Source of the DNA: Bacteroidia bacterium
GTDB lineage: Bacteria > Bacteroidota > Bacteroidia > NS11-12g > UBA9320
NCBI GenBank assembly: GCA_018402155.1
Contig: JAGYJG010000001.1
Location: forward strand, 1,756,501-1,820,500
Length of the DNA stretch: 64,000 bases
Direction: 5' to 3'
In this document: piece by piece, positions 18,903 through 28,946 of the stretch
Numbering within the stretch: position 1 is the stretch's first letter
Layout: each line of letters opens with the position of its first letter
The notes under the pieces: model-generated
The model's input: the letters and a program-made list of their open reading frames with translations, nothing else
Databases searched by the model: none
What the model was told of the DNA's origin: nothing
Program-made: the position numbers and the translations under genes

Positions 18903-19832
18903 GTGTTTTCAATCATACTACCCATATTTAATGAGGAAAAAGGTCTTCTCACTTTTGTACAAAGTTTGACAGAAGTCATAGCACGTATTCCTCACAATTT
19001 TGAAATTATTTTTGTAAATGATGGCAGCACAGACCTTTCGATGCCCCTGATTTTAAAACTTTGTCAAGAAAATACTAATTTTAAATATATCAATCTTAGC
19101 AGAAATTTTGGTCACCAAGTAGCAGTTTCTGCTGGTATAGACCATGCTAATGGTGATTATGTAATATTAATGGATAGTGACGGGCAAGACCCGCCCGAGG
19201 TTATTCCCCAATTAATATCCAAAGCTGAAGATGGATATGATGTAGTTTATGCACAGCGTGTGAAGCGTAACAATGAATCTTGGCTAAAAAAAACAACCGC
19301 ATCCGTTTTTTACAAAATTTTGAACAAGATAACCTCTGTAGAAATACCTGTAGACACTGGAGATTTTCGCATTATTAACAGAAAAGTAGTGCTTGCCCTC
19401 AGAAAAATGCCCGAGAAGCAAAGATATCTCCGTGGACAAATAGCTTGGCTTGGTTACAAACAAATAGCTGTTCAGTATGAAAGAAATGGCAGAAATGCAG
19501 GAGAAACAGGATACACGTATAGCAAAATGATACGATTAGCTTTGGACGCTATTACTTCTTTTTCCAATTGGCCACTTCGCCTCGCTACTATTTCTGGATT
19601 TGTATGTGCTGTATTAGGCTTGGGACTTATTTTATATACCTTATATGCTCGTTTTGTGCTCAAACAATATGAGCCTGGATGGCCCTCGCTTATGATCACC
19701 ATCGTTTTTTTGGGGGGCATACAATTGCTAGGCATTGGCATGATAGGTGAATATATCAGCAGAATAAATGATAATGTGAAAAATAGACCGCTTTACTTGG
19801 TAGACGAAACCAATATAAAACCCAATGCATAG
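18903..19832 (+). CDS. glycosyltransferase family 2 (DPM1/GtrB-like)
   Basis: FSIILPIFNEEKGL, IIFVNDGSTD, LSRNFGHQVAVSAGIDHANGDYVILMDSDGQDPPEVIPQL; two C-terminal TM segments; GTG start. Confidence 0.93.
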   Translation: MFSIILPIFNEEKGLLTFVQSLTEVIARIPHNFEIIFVNDGSTDLSMPLILKLCQENTNFKYINLSRNFGHQVAVSAGIDHANGDYVILMDSDGQDPPEVIPQLISKAEDGYDVVYAQRVKRNNESWLKKTTASVFYKILNKITSVEIPVDTGDFRIINRKVVLALRKMPEKQRYLRGQIAWLGYKQIAVQYERNGRNAGETGYTYSKMIRLALDAITSFSNWPLRLATISGFVCAVLGLGLILYTLYARFVLKQYEPGWPSLMITIVFLGGIQLLGIGMIGEYISRINDNVKNRPLYLVDETNIKPNA

Positions 19833-20382
19833 TATAGAACCATTTTTTTTGTGGCGCGATATATACAGCTCCGAAAACGACCCACGCGCTTTAAATTACA
19901 AACAAGTTTACTCGGAGTTTCATTATACCAACAAGGTCTACAATCATCTCTTGCACCCACAATGGGACGATTTTGGTAGTGAGACTCTTTTTTACAAATT
20001 ACTATATGCAGACTATGACGAACAATTTTGTATCATTGAACTTATAGGTGAATGGAATGATGCTATACACAATGATATCATGCTACTAAAAACAGAACTC
20101 ATTGAACATCTCATAGACTGTGGTATACAAAATTTCGCTCTCATAGTTGAAAATGTTTTGAATTTTCACGCAGACATAGACGACTATTACCAAGAGTGGA
20201 AAGAAGAGATAGAGGGAGGTATTTATATTATAAATGCTCTACCACATGTTTTAGACGAAATGCAACATTACAACTTGCATAACTCACTCAATTTTGGGGG
20301 TTGGCTAAACGACATAAATTGGCGAAAAACCAAGCCGGATCTACTACTAGAACTACTAGAAACAAAATACCTCGATATTTAA
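19825..20382 (+). CDS. hypothetical protein
   Basis: Starts 8 bp inside the end of the glycosyltransferase gene; no recognised family. Confidence 0.6.
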   Translation: MHSIEPFFLWRDIYSSENDPRALNYKQVYSEFHYTNKVYNHLLHPQWDDFGSETLFYKLLYADYDEQFCIIELIGEWNDAIHNDIMLLKTELIEHLIDCGIQNFALIVENVLNFHADIDDYYQEWKEEIEGGIYIINALPHVLDEMQHYNLHNSLNFGGWLNDINWRKTKPDLLLELLETKYLDI

Positions 20383-20439
20383 TTTTTTGCCCCAACATTA
20401 CGTCTGTATATTGCTCCGTTTTTCACCCAACTTATAGAA

Positions 20440-23283
20440 GTGAAGGTACCACAGGAGTCCAAATATCAACTCATATTTAGTATACATGAACACCCTCAGT
20501 TGGGTGTTTTGGTGCACCCCTATGTGGTGGCATACACCTCGGTAAACACTCTTTCACTCACATACCAAAAAGTGTTTAGCGGAAATGCCTCCTATTACAA
20601 TAGATTGACCGAAGCGGAGCTAGCTAGAGTAGCTTTATTGGATGATCTTATGATAGAAAATATCATTCGAAAATTTTCTCCTAAACAAAAAATAAGACCA
20701 AAAGAATATTTCAAAAATCATTTTAATCCAGAGCATTTCAAAAAAACCATAAGACCCTACATAGAAAAAGCCATTTTGAGGTGGCTTGCTGCCTTACCAC
20801 ACAGCAGCAAAAGCACCTATATGGCAGACGATATAAACCCTGCCGCATTTCCAGTAGCCATAAAAGAGGAATACACTAAAGTTCTCTTTCATTTTAGACG
20901 CAATGAAAACGGCACGTCATACTTTGTCACTTTGAAGCACGAAGACCAGCGAATTCCATTTATGAAACAAGGCGCACTACTGCTCACCCAAAACCCTGCC
21001 CGATTGGTAGTAAACGGCGCTTTATATTCCTTTTATGATTTTGTCGACGGTTCTAAACTGGCTGTCTTTATACATAAAAAATTTGTACACATAAAACCTG
21101 AAAGCGAGTACCAATACTACAGTAAATTCGTGCTACCACTTATGGAAACCGCACCCGTTTTTGCCCAGGGTTTTGAAATACAAACAAAGAAAGAAGAAGC
21201 AACGCTCTTACTAAAACTATCCGAAAAAGAGGGTATTTACGGTTTTGAAATCTATATAAAATATGGCCACCTTAGATTTGCCTATGGAACCAATAAACTA
21301 TTTCATACGCATTTAGACTGGATAGAAAATAGTCCTTATTTTATAAAATATAAGCGTTCTGAACTATGGGAGACAAATAGATTAAATGCTTTAAAACAGC
21401 TACAATTAATCCACCAATCTGGGCATTTCTTTTGCCTACCAGCTACAGATTTATTGGCTATTATAGACTGGTTAAGAGAGCACAAGGAGATATTGAATTC
21501 TTCGCATTTTGAGATAGAAACAAACCTAGAACACACCTATAATACAGATAAACCAGTTCTAAACTACCGAATAGGTGATAAAATAGATTGGTTCGACCTC
21601 AACGTGGAATTTACTATCGGCTCCCAAGTTATCCCTTTTTCAAGTGTGGTAGCTCAAATGAAAAAAGGGATTCATTTCTTGATATTGCAAAACGGAGAAA
21701 TATTTACATTTCCTAAAGAGTGGTATGCGCTGGGTCAAGAACTCATAGGGTATCAAAGTAAAAACAATACCTACAGCATAAAAAAATACCAGCTTAATGT
21801 CCTTAGTCTTATAAGATCAAAAGAAATTAAGGACCACCTTACAAAATTTGTAGACATTAAAAAAGAAAAGCCTCATAAACTATTTAATGGACAGCTAAGA
21901 CCTTACCAAACTCAAGGTTTGAGCTGGCTGATGTTTTTGTACAATAACCGTTTTGGAGGTATTCTAGCAGACGACATGGGACTAGGAAAAACCATACAGA
22001 CCCTTGCATTTTTACAAAAAGTAAAATACGATACGCCAGACAAAATTTGTTCCTTTTTACTAATAGCTCCTACGTCTTTGCTCTACAACTGGATGCACGA
22101 GATAGATATATTTGCCCCAGACTTGAGTGTAGTAATGCACACAGGAAACAAACGAGCAAAAACACCAGAAGACCTTCCTCATGCCGATATTTTACTCACC
22201 TCGTATGGCTTAATACGCAATGATATTGGACTTTTTGAACAATGCTCTTTTAAGATAATAGTACTTGACGAAAGTCAAAATATAAAAAACACCTCCGCCA
22301 AAACCACCCAATACATCAACAAACTTGTAGCAGGCACAAGAATTGCGCTAACTGGTACACCAATAGAAAACACCGTGCGAGACTTATGGAGCCAAATGAA
22401 TTTTTTGAATAAAGGACTGCTAGGCTCACTAAAACAATTTGAAGAAAAATACGCTAGGCCCATAGAGAAAAACAACGACCGAAAAAAAGCTACCGAATTA
22501 CAATCTGTAATTAAACCATTTTTGCTACGCCGCACAAAAGAAGAAGTAGCCAAAGACTTGCCGCCCATCACAGAGAAAATAATACGCTGTACTATGACGG
22601 AAGACCAAGCCAAGTACTACGAAGAGGTAAAATCGGAATACCGCAATAGCCTTTCAGATGTGGTAACACAAAAAGGAATTCAACAATCACGTTTTTCTAT
22701 ACTTCAAGGACTTTCAAAACTTAGGCAAATAGCCAACCATCCGTACCTCACCGATAAGGAATATAAAGGAAGCAGTGGCAAGCACGAGTTACTAATCCAT
22801 AAAATTAATATGGCAATATCTGATGGACACAAGGTTTTGGTCTTTTCACAGTTTGTAACCTACCTAGATTTGCTAAAGCGCGATTTACGAAGTGACATAC
22901 CACAGTACCGACTAACTGGTAGCACGACAAAAGAAAAAAGAGCACAATACGTGCGTGAGTTTCAAGAAACAAGTGAGGCAAGTGTATTTCTCATATCTCT
23001 AAAAGCAGGAGGTACTGGCCTAAACCTCACATCAGCAGATTATGTATTCATTGTAGACCCGTGGTGGAACCCTGCGGCAGAAGCACAAGCCCGAGACCGA
23101 TCTCACCGCATAGGACAAAAACAAAATGTACTTAGCTATAAATTTATATCTAAAGATACTATAGAAGAAAAAATAACGATATTGCAGCATAAAAAACGAG
23201 GTTATTCCAAGGATTTAATAATAACCGAAAATAACATTTTATCGAATCTTGACATATCCGCACTACGAATTCTCTTGACATAA
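20440..23283 (+). CDS. Snf2/Swi2-family DEAD-like helicase/ATPase
   Basis: GGILADDMGLGKTIQTLAFL, LDESQNIKN, ALTGTPIENTVRDLWS, KVLVFSQFVTYLDLL, SLKAGGTGLNLTSADYVFIVDPWWNPAAEAQARDRSHRIGQ. Confidence 0.95.
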   Translation: MKVPQESKYQLIFSIHEHPQLGVLVHPYVVAYTSVNTLSLTYQKVFSGNASYYNRLTEAELARVALLDDLMIENIIRKFSPKQKIRPKEYFKNHFNPEHFKKTIRPYIEKAILRWLAALPHSSKSTYMADDINPAAFPVAIKEEYTKVLFHFRRNENGTSYFVTLKHEDQRIPFMKQGALLLTQNPARLVVNGALYSFYDFVDGSKLAVFIHKKFVHIKPESEYQYYSKFVLPLMETAPVFAQGFEIQTKKEEATLLLKLSEKEGIYGFEIYIKYGHLRFAYGTNKLFHTHLDWIENSPYFIKYKRSELWETNRLNALKQLQLIHQSGHFFCLPATDLLAIIDWLREHKEILNSSHFEIETNLEHTYNTDKPVLNYRIGDKIDWFDLNVEFTIGSQVIPFSSVVAQMKKGIHFLILQNGEIFTFPKEWYALGQELIGYQSKNNTYSIKKYQLNVLSLIRSKEIKDHLTKFVDIKKEKPHKLFNGQLRPYQTQGLSWLMFLYNNRFGGILADDMGLGKTIQTLAFLQKVKYDTPDKICSFLLIAPTSLLYNWMHEIDIFAPDLSVVMHTGNKRAKTPEDLPHADILLTSYGLIRNDIGLFEQCSFKIIVLDESQNIKNTSAKTTQYINKLVAGTRIALTGTPIENTVRDLWSQMNFLNKGLLGSLKQFEEKYARPIEKNNDRKKATELQSVIKPFLLRRTKEEVAKDLPPITEKIIRCTMTEDQAKYYEEVKSEYRNSLSDVVTQKGIQQSRFSILQGLSKLRQIANHPYLTDKEYKGSSGKHELLIHKINMAISDGHKVLVFSQFVTYLDLLKRDLRSDIPQYRLTGSTTKEKRAQYVREFQETSEASVFLISLKAGGTGLNLTSADYVFIVDPWWNPAAEAQARDRSHRIGQKQNVLSYKFISKDTIEEKITILQHKKRGYSKDLIITENNILSNLDISALRILLT

Positions 23284-23295
23284 TAAAAATAAAAT

Positions 23296-23303
23296 TACCT
23301 TTG
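23296..23303 (+). promoter_or_regulatory. Bacteroidota-type -7 promoter element (TACCTTTG)
   Basis: TAnnTTTG, 20 nt upstream of ATG 23324. Confidence 0.55.
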
Positions 23304-23323
23304 AAGAAAATTATAAATATACA

Positions 23324-24067
23324 ATGAAAAAAACATTTACTCTATTGCTCCTTTTTGTAGCATCACTCAGTTTTGCACAAGTTAATTTAGCTATAAAATC
23401 TATTGACCAACCTACTTTTATGAAAGACAACCCAGATGGTCAAAGTACTAATTTTACCCTAGCATTTACAATGACAAACAAAGGGCCAGCACTAAATCCA
23501 GGAGATAGCATTGTTTATACTTTTGGCGTAATAAACAGAGACGCAACTCCTCCAGCTTTTGTGTTTAGTCCCACAGCAAGATTGATTTTGATTGCTCAAC
23601 GAATAGAGACTGGTGTAGATTTCTCTATAAACCCACAAAATTTTCAAGTGAATACCATAATGGGAAAAACTACCAATATAGATGTTGCTGTTGCTGCCTT
23701 CGTAACAAATAGAAAAACAAGTCCTATAGATACAGACTCAACTGATAATACAGTCTTAAAAAGTATACTTTGGGAGAAACAGTATGGTGCTTCTGTAGAG
23801 GCTACTACCTTCAAAAATAACGTAGCTTTGTTTCCAAACCCAGCAAATAATGTGCTAAATGTAGAAATATTGGCAGCACAAAGAGATGGAGTATCTATTG
23901 AAGTAATTGACTTGACAGGAAAAGTAGTGATACAAGCAAATGACGTAACTCCTATAAACGCAAATAAATATCAGCTCAATGTTGAAGGTTTGGAACGCGG
24001 TATTTATCTTGTGAAAATAACCAACGGTGATGCAGTAACAACCGAGAAAGTTACAATTACTCACTAA
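23324..24067 (+). CDS. T9SS type A sorting domain-containing secreted protein
   Basis: Signal peptide; C-terminal VALFPNPANNVLNVEI...GIYLVKITNGDAVTTEKVTITH. Confidence 0.85.
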   Translation: MKKTFTLLLLFVASLSFAQVNLAIKSIDQPTFMKDNPDGQSTNFTLAFTMTNKGPALNPGDSIVYTFGVINRDATPPAFVFSPTARLILIAQRIETGVDFSINPQNFQVNTIMGKTTNIDVAVAAFVTNRKTSPIDTDSTDNTVLKSILWEKQYGASVEATTFKNNVALFPNPANNVLNVEILAAQRDGVSIEVIDLTGKVVIQANDVTPINANKYQLNVEGLERGIYLVKITNGDAVTTEKVTITH

Positions 24068-24085
24068 TTTTAAGACAAATCCAAT

Positions 24086-24124
24086 AAAAAGCCGTTTCGA
24101 TATAGACACCGAAGCGGCTTTTTT
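24086..24124 (+). terminator. rho-independent terminator-like hairpin
   Basis: AAAAAGCCGTTTCG-N8-CGAAGCGGCTTTTTT, stem of about 12 bp with one mismatch/wobble, ending in a T run. Confidence 0.85.
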
Positions 24125-24174
24125 ATGCAATATGACTAAGTTTGCCAAAACACTAAAAAGCGAATATCTAAAAC

Positions 24175-24933
24175 ATGGCTGGACATAGCAAATGGGCCAA
24201 TATAAAACACCGAAAAGCAGCACAAGACAAAAAGCGAGCAAAGGTGTGGACCCGAATAATAAAAGAAATAACCATGGCTGCCAGAGACCATGGCCCAGAC
24301 ATAGATGCTAATCCTGCACTCAGGCTTGCCATACAAAATGGTAAAGGTGCAAACCTGCCCAAAGAAACCATAGAGCGCGCCATAAAAAAAGGAAGCGGCG
24401 CAGAAGCTGCCAACTTGCAGCGCTACACCTACGAAGGTTACGGCCCGCACGGTATTGCCATTTTTCTTGATACCACTACAGAAAATATAAATAGAACTGT
24501 CGCCAATATAAGATCTATTTTTTCTAAAAACAATGGCAGCCTAGGAACCAATGGATCACTAAGTTTTATTTTTGACACCAAAGGTGTATTTACCATAGCG
24601 CAAGAAAGAATAGCCACTACAGAGCCAGAGATGCTGGAACTAGAACTAATAGAAGGCGGTGCAGATGAGGTAGAAAAAGAAGGAGATATAATAATTGTTT
24701 ACACCAGTTTTGAAGATTTTGGAGCTATGCAGAGTAAACTTGCCCAACTAGGAATAGAGGCTACTTCTTCAGAAATACAGCAAATACCAAAAACTACCAC
24801 TACACTTGATGTAGAACAAGCGCTTGAAGTACTGAAAATAATAGACAAATTTGAAGAAGATGACGATATACAGGCGGTGTACCACAATATGGAACTCACT
24901 GACGAGCTCCTAGCACAACTAGAAAAAGAATAA
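24175..24933 (+). CDS. YebC/PmpR family DNA-binding regulatory protein
   Basis: MAGHSKWANIKHRKAAQDKKRAKVWTRIIKEIT. Confidence 0.96.
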   Translation: MAGHSKWANIKHRKAAQDKKRAKVWTRIIKEITMAARDHGPDIDANPALRLAIQNGKGANLPKETIERAIKKGSGAEAANLQRYTYEGYGPHGIAIFLDTTTENINRTVANIRSIFSKNNGSLGTNGSLSFIFDTKGVFTIAQERIATTEPEMLELELIEGGADEVEKEGDIIIVYTSFEDFGAMQSKLAQLGIEATSSEIQQIPKTTTTLDVEQALEVLKIIDKFEEDDDIQAVYHNMELTDELLAQLEKE

Positions 24934-24939
24934 ACTGAA

Positions 24940-26478
24940 ATGAACAATCGAGATATACTAAAAAACAAACTCGCCGAAGCTAAACTAGGCGGCGGTCAAA
25001 AGAGAATAGATGCACAACATGCCAAAAATAAACTTACTGCACGCGAGCGGTTAGACCTTCTACTCGACAAAAACTCATTTGAAGAAATAGGAACATTAGT
25101 AAAACACAGAAGCACCGATTTTGGTATGCAAAACACTCATTTTCCGGGAGATGGCGTAGTGACTGGATACGGAACCATTGACGGAAGACTAGTTTATGTA
25201 TTTTCTCAAGACTTTACTGTATTTGGTGGATCACTATCCGAAACACACGCCGAAAAAATATGTAAGGTAATGGATTTAGCTATGAAAAATGGCGCTCCAT
25301 TTATAGGTCTAAACGATAGTGGCGGAGCACGTATACAAGAAGGTGTTGTTTCTCTGGGTGGCTATGCTGATATATTTTACAGAAATACCCGAGCAAGCGG
25401 TGTTATACCTCAGCTCAGCGCTATAATGGGGCCGTGTGCAGGTGGCGCAGTATATTCGCCTGCCATCACAGATTTTATTTTGATGGTAGAAGATACCAGC
25501 TATATGTTTGTAACTGGACCTAACGTGGTAAAAACCGTAACCAACGAAGAAGTAACCTCCGAAGACTTGGGAGGCGCCAGTGTACATAGCCAAAAAAGTG
25601 GTGTAGCTCATCTCACCGCGGCCAATGACTTAGAGGCTATAGAAGACCTCAAAAAACTATTGAGCTATATACCGCAAAACTGTGAAGAGCGAGCGCCCGC
25701 AAAATCCTATACATTGGCTGATGAAACACGAAATCAACTAGCCACTATAGTGCCGAAAAGTGCCACTCAACCTTATGATATACGCGAAGTAATACAAGGA
25801 GTAATAGACCTTAATTCGTTTTTCGAAATACATGAAAACTTTGCACCAAATATTGTTGTCGGATTTGCGCGCCTTGCCGGTCGTAGCATTGGTATAGTAG
25901 CCAATCAACCAGCCTATCTCGCTGGAGTTTTAGACGTACAGTCTTCGCAAAAAGGAGCCCGCTTTGTTCGGTTCTGCGATTGTTTCAATATACCGCTACT
26001 GGTGTTTGAAGACGTGCCTGGATTTTTGCCAGGCACAGACCAAGAGTGGAACGCCATTATAACCAACGGAGCCAAATTGCTATACGCTTTTAGCGAAGCA
26101 ACCGTGCCACGCATCACGGTGATAACCAGAAAGGCGTACGGTGGTGCCTACGACGTGATGAACAGTAAGCACATTGGTGCAGACCTAAATTTTGCTTGGC
26201 CAAGTGCAGAAATAGCCGTGATGGGAGCAAAGGGAGCTGCAGAAATCATTTTTAAACGCGAAATACAAGACGCAGAAAATCCTGTACAAGCATTGGCTGA
26301 AAAAGAAGCTGAGTACGCTGCTATTTTTGCAAATCCTTATAGGGCTGCTGAGCGTGGTTTTATAGACCAAGTAATACTGCCCGAAGAAACACGCATAAAA
26401 CTTATTAAATCTTTTGCTATGCTAGAAAATAAAGTAGAGTCATTGCCTAAAAAGAAACATGGTAATATCCCACTTTAA
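24940..26478 (+). CDS. pccB: acyl-CoA (propionyl-CoA) carboxylase subunit beta
   Basis: [62 protein letters not shown]. Confidence 0.94.
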   Translation: MNNRDILKNKLAEAKLGGGQKRIDAQHAKNKLTARERLDLLLDKNSFEEIGTLVKHRSTDFGMQNTHFPGDGVVTGYGTIDGRLVYVFSQDFTVFGGSLSETHAEKICKVMDLAMKNGAPFIGLNDSGGARIQEGVVSLGGYADIFYRNTRASGVIPQLSAIMGPCAGGAVYSPAITDFILMVEDTSYMFVTGPNVVKTVTNEEVTSEDLGGASVHSQKSGVAHLTAANDLEAIEDLKKLLSYIPQNCEERAPAKSYTLADETRNQLATIVPKSATQPYDIREVIQGVIDLNSFFEIHENFAPNIVVGFARLAGRSIGIVANQPAYLAGVLDVQSSQKGARFVRFCDCFNIPLLVFEDVPGFLPGTDQEWNAIITNGAKLLYAFSEATVPRITVITRKAYGGAYDVMNSKHIGADLNFAWPSAEIAVMGAKGAAEIIFKREIQDAENPVQALAEKEAEYAAIFANPYRAAERGFIDQVILPEETRIKLIKSFAMLENKVESLPKKKHGNIPL

Positions 26479-26567
26479 TGTCAACTTCTTGATAAATATT
26501 GTAAATCGCTTTGATATTGGCCAAAAAATGTGCAACTTTTGTGGGAACTTAAACTTCCATAACAAAT

Positions 26568-26945
26568 ATGAAAATACCCAAAAAAATATACACACTACCC
26601 CTTCTTTTAGCTATTTTATCTATCTGCAGTTGCTACAATAACAGCGAAGAAGAGCTCTATCCAAATACTACTTGCATTACTGAAAATATGTCGCTAGCAG
26701 AAGATATACTACCTATACTGAACAACTACCAATGTAATTCGTGCCACAGCGCAGCAAGCAACAGTGGCAGTGTAAATCTAGAAGGATATACTAATCTCAA
26801 AATATGGGTGGATAACCAAAAGCTGCTCGGCAGTATAAAACATGATGGATCAGCCTCGCCTATGCCCAAAGCAGCATCCAAAATGACTCAATGCGATATA
26901 GATAAGGTGGAAGCTTGGATAACACAAGGAGCTCAAAATAATTAA
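26568..26945 (+). CDS. c-type cytochrome-like lipoprotein
   Basis: Lipobox-like SICSCY; CNSCHS (CxxCH) haem-binding motif; MPKAASKMTQCDIDKVEAWITQGAQNN tail. Confidence 0.75.
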   Translation: MKIPKKIYTLPLLLAILSICSCYNNSEEELYPNTTCITENMSLAEDILPILNNYQCNSCHSAASNSGSVNLEGYTNLKIWVDNQKLLGSIKHDGSASPMPKAASKMTQCDIDKVEAWITQGAQNN

Positions 26946-26960
26946 ACTTTAAGACATAAA

Positions 26961-27407
26961 ATGAAAAGACCAATTTTACTTACCCTTGCCTTCATTGCAC
27001 TTGCTGTATCACTTTTTATATACAAAACGTATAACAAAGAACACACTGATGTGAGCACCGCTGAAATATTACAAGAAATGAGTGCGCAAGAACTTTTTTC
27101 TGCTTTTGATAACAATGAACCAGAAGCGACACAAAAGTATGCTGAACAAGTAGTGAGTCTAAGTGGACTGATATTTACTAAAGATTTGAGCAACAATAAA
27201 GAACCCCAATTAGTCCTACAAGGCAACGGGGTAGATGGTTTTATTCGTTGCGGATTTGCCCCAGAAAGTGCACAAGCTATGCAGACTCTGGCTGACAGCA
27301 CCAAGGTGAAAATTAAAGGACTATGTAAAGGTTTTAATGACGCTGAAGACCTAGACTTGCTTACAGATAGAGATGTAATAATGAGTAATTGTATTATTAT
27401 TCAATAG
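26961..27407 (+). CDS. OB-fold (tRNA_anti-like) protein
   Basis: N-terminal anchor; 'VVSLSGLIFTKDLSNNKEPQLVLQG..GFIRCGF...KVKIKGLCKGFN' resembles the tRNA_anti-like OB-fold family of Bacteroidota. Confidence 0.6.
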   Translation: MKRPILLTLAFIALAVSLFIYKTYNKEHTDVSTAEILQEMSAQELFSAFDNNEPEATQKYAEQVVSLSGLIFTKDLSNNKEPQLVLQGNGVDGFIRCGFAPESAQAMQTLADSTKVKIKGLCKGFNDAEDLDLLTDRDVIMSNCIIIQ

Positions 27408-27425
27408 CCAATATTCAATAGCCAA
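27398..27425. repeat. 14-bp perfect tandem duplication (TATTCAATAGCCAA x2)
   Basis: Direct reading; the first copy contains the TAG stop of the upstream ORF. Confidence 0.95.
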
Positions 27426-27427
27426 AG

Positions 27428-28027
27428 TTGAAATTAAAAAACACCATGAAAAACACATATATAAATCGAAGAAAAACGTTAAACACACTTATACTCCTCA
27501 CTCTTTTCACACTATCTTTTGCCCATCACAGTGGAGGTGTATACAAAACAAATACGGGAACTATAAAATTCTTTAGTCATACACCAATCGAAGATATTGC
27601 GGCAGAAAATCATAAAGTTAAAACTGCATTCTCTTCCGCCAATGGGAAACTACAATTTAGTGTACTTATCAAAGATTTTCAGTTTGAAAAAGCATTAATG
27701 CAAGAGCATTTCAATGAGAATTACATGGAAAGTACAATATATCCTAAAGCAACTTTTAGCGGAAAAATAGAAACAATAGATGGAATAACTTTGGAGAAAA
27801 ACGGCAGCTACACGTCCAAAGTATCTGGGATACTTACCATAAAAAATGTAGCTAAAGATGTGCAAACTGTTGCAACTTTCCAAGTAAATGGTGGTGTAGT
27901 AAATGCCAAAGCAACATTTAATATTGACCCTTCGGATTATAACATAAAGATTCCAAAAACCGTTGTCCATAAAATATCGGACAAGATAGCAGTGAGCATA
28001 GACGCAGACTACACCCATCAGCACTAG
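27428..28027 (+). CDS. YceI family protein
   Basis: TGTIKFFSHTPIEDIAAENHKV...ENYMESTIYPKATFSGKI...GILTIKNVAKDVQTVATFQV. Confidence 0.9.
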   Translation: MKLKNTMKNTYINRRKTLNTLILLTLFTLSFAHHSGGVYKTNTGTIKFFSHTPIEDIAAENHKVKTAFSSANGKLQFSVLIKDFQFEKALMQEHFNENYMESTIYPKATFSGKIETIDGITLEKNGSYTSKVSGILTIKNVAKDVQTVATFQVNGGVVNAKATFNIDPSDYNIKIPKTVVHKISDKIAVSIDADYTHQH

Positions 28028-28071
28028 CCTAGCAAAACAACTAATCAAACGCCTTTACCAAAAATATACTA

Positions 28072-28941
28072 ATGCTGCTTATAAAAAGAATTCACCTCAT
28101 TCTACTGCCGCTTCTAGCCGCTGGTACACTAGTGGCGCAAGATTTTGATCTACTCGATGACGACGGTATTACTAAGGACTACACAATAGCTACCTTCAAA
28201 ACGAATAGAATAGTAAATGGGCATAGCATCGAAACCGTAGCAAAACGAGAATTTGATTTTAAGATATCTCATCGTTTTGGTTTTGTAAACGGAGGTTTTT
28301 ATGACTTGTTTGGACTGGACCAAGCTACTATGCGCATGGGCGGAGACTTTGGGATAACAGATAATCTGAATATAGGCATAGGACGAAGTAACGAAGACAA
28401 AACATACGACGGCTTTATAAAATATAAGTTTTTGCAACAGTGCAGCGGTGCGGAAAAGGTACCTGTAACTGCAGTATGGATAAGTCATATGGGCATTGCA
28501 ACCCAAAAATGGGCTCAGCCTCAACGAGAAAATATTGCCTCTAGCAGACTACACTACGTACATCAGCTGCTCATAGGGCGCAAAATAAGTGAGGGGTTTA
28601 GCTTACAGCTATCACCCACTCTGATCCACAAAAACTTAGTAGATTCTGTAAATAGGCCAAATAGTATAGTGAGTATTGGTTTGGGACTGCGGCAAAAAAT
28701 AACCAATAGAGTAACCATAAATGCTGAATATTTTTATAACTTGCCTAAACAACTGGAGAGCGATAAAACAAATGCATTAAGTTTGGGGTTTGATATAGAA
28801 ACTGGGGGGCATGTTTTTCAATTGTTTTTTACAAATGCTGCAGCTCCATTTGAAAAAGGTTTTATCACCGATACAAAAGCCAAGTGGCGAGATGGTAATA
28901 TTCGCTTCGGTTTCAATATCGCAAGGGTATTCAACTTTTAA
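28072..28941 (+). CDS. DUF5777-like outer-membrane beta-barrel protein
   Basis: AKREFDFKISHRFGFVNGGFYDLFGLDQATMRMGGDFGITDNLNIGIGRS; follows a YceI gene. Confidence 0.7.
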   Translation: MLLIKRIHLILLPLLAAGTLVAQDFDLLDDDGITKDYTIATFKTNRIVNGHSIETVAKREFDFKISHRFGFVNGGFYDLFGLDQATMRMGGDFGITDNLNIGIGRSNEDKTYDGFIKYKFLQQCSGAEKVPVTAVWISHMGIATQKWAQPQRENIASSRLHYVHQLLIGRKISEGFSLQLSPTLIHKNLVDSVNRPNSIVSIGLGLRQKITNRVTINAEYFYNLPKQLESDKTNALSLGFDIETGGHVFQLFFTNAAAPFEKGFITDTKAKWRDGNIRFGFNIARVFNF

Positions 28942-28946
28942 GTATA

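Noticed and set aside
26942-27304. 120-aa minus-strand ORF opposite the OB-fold gene
   Set aside because: Antisense shadow; the + strand ORF fits the local operon.
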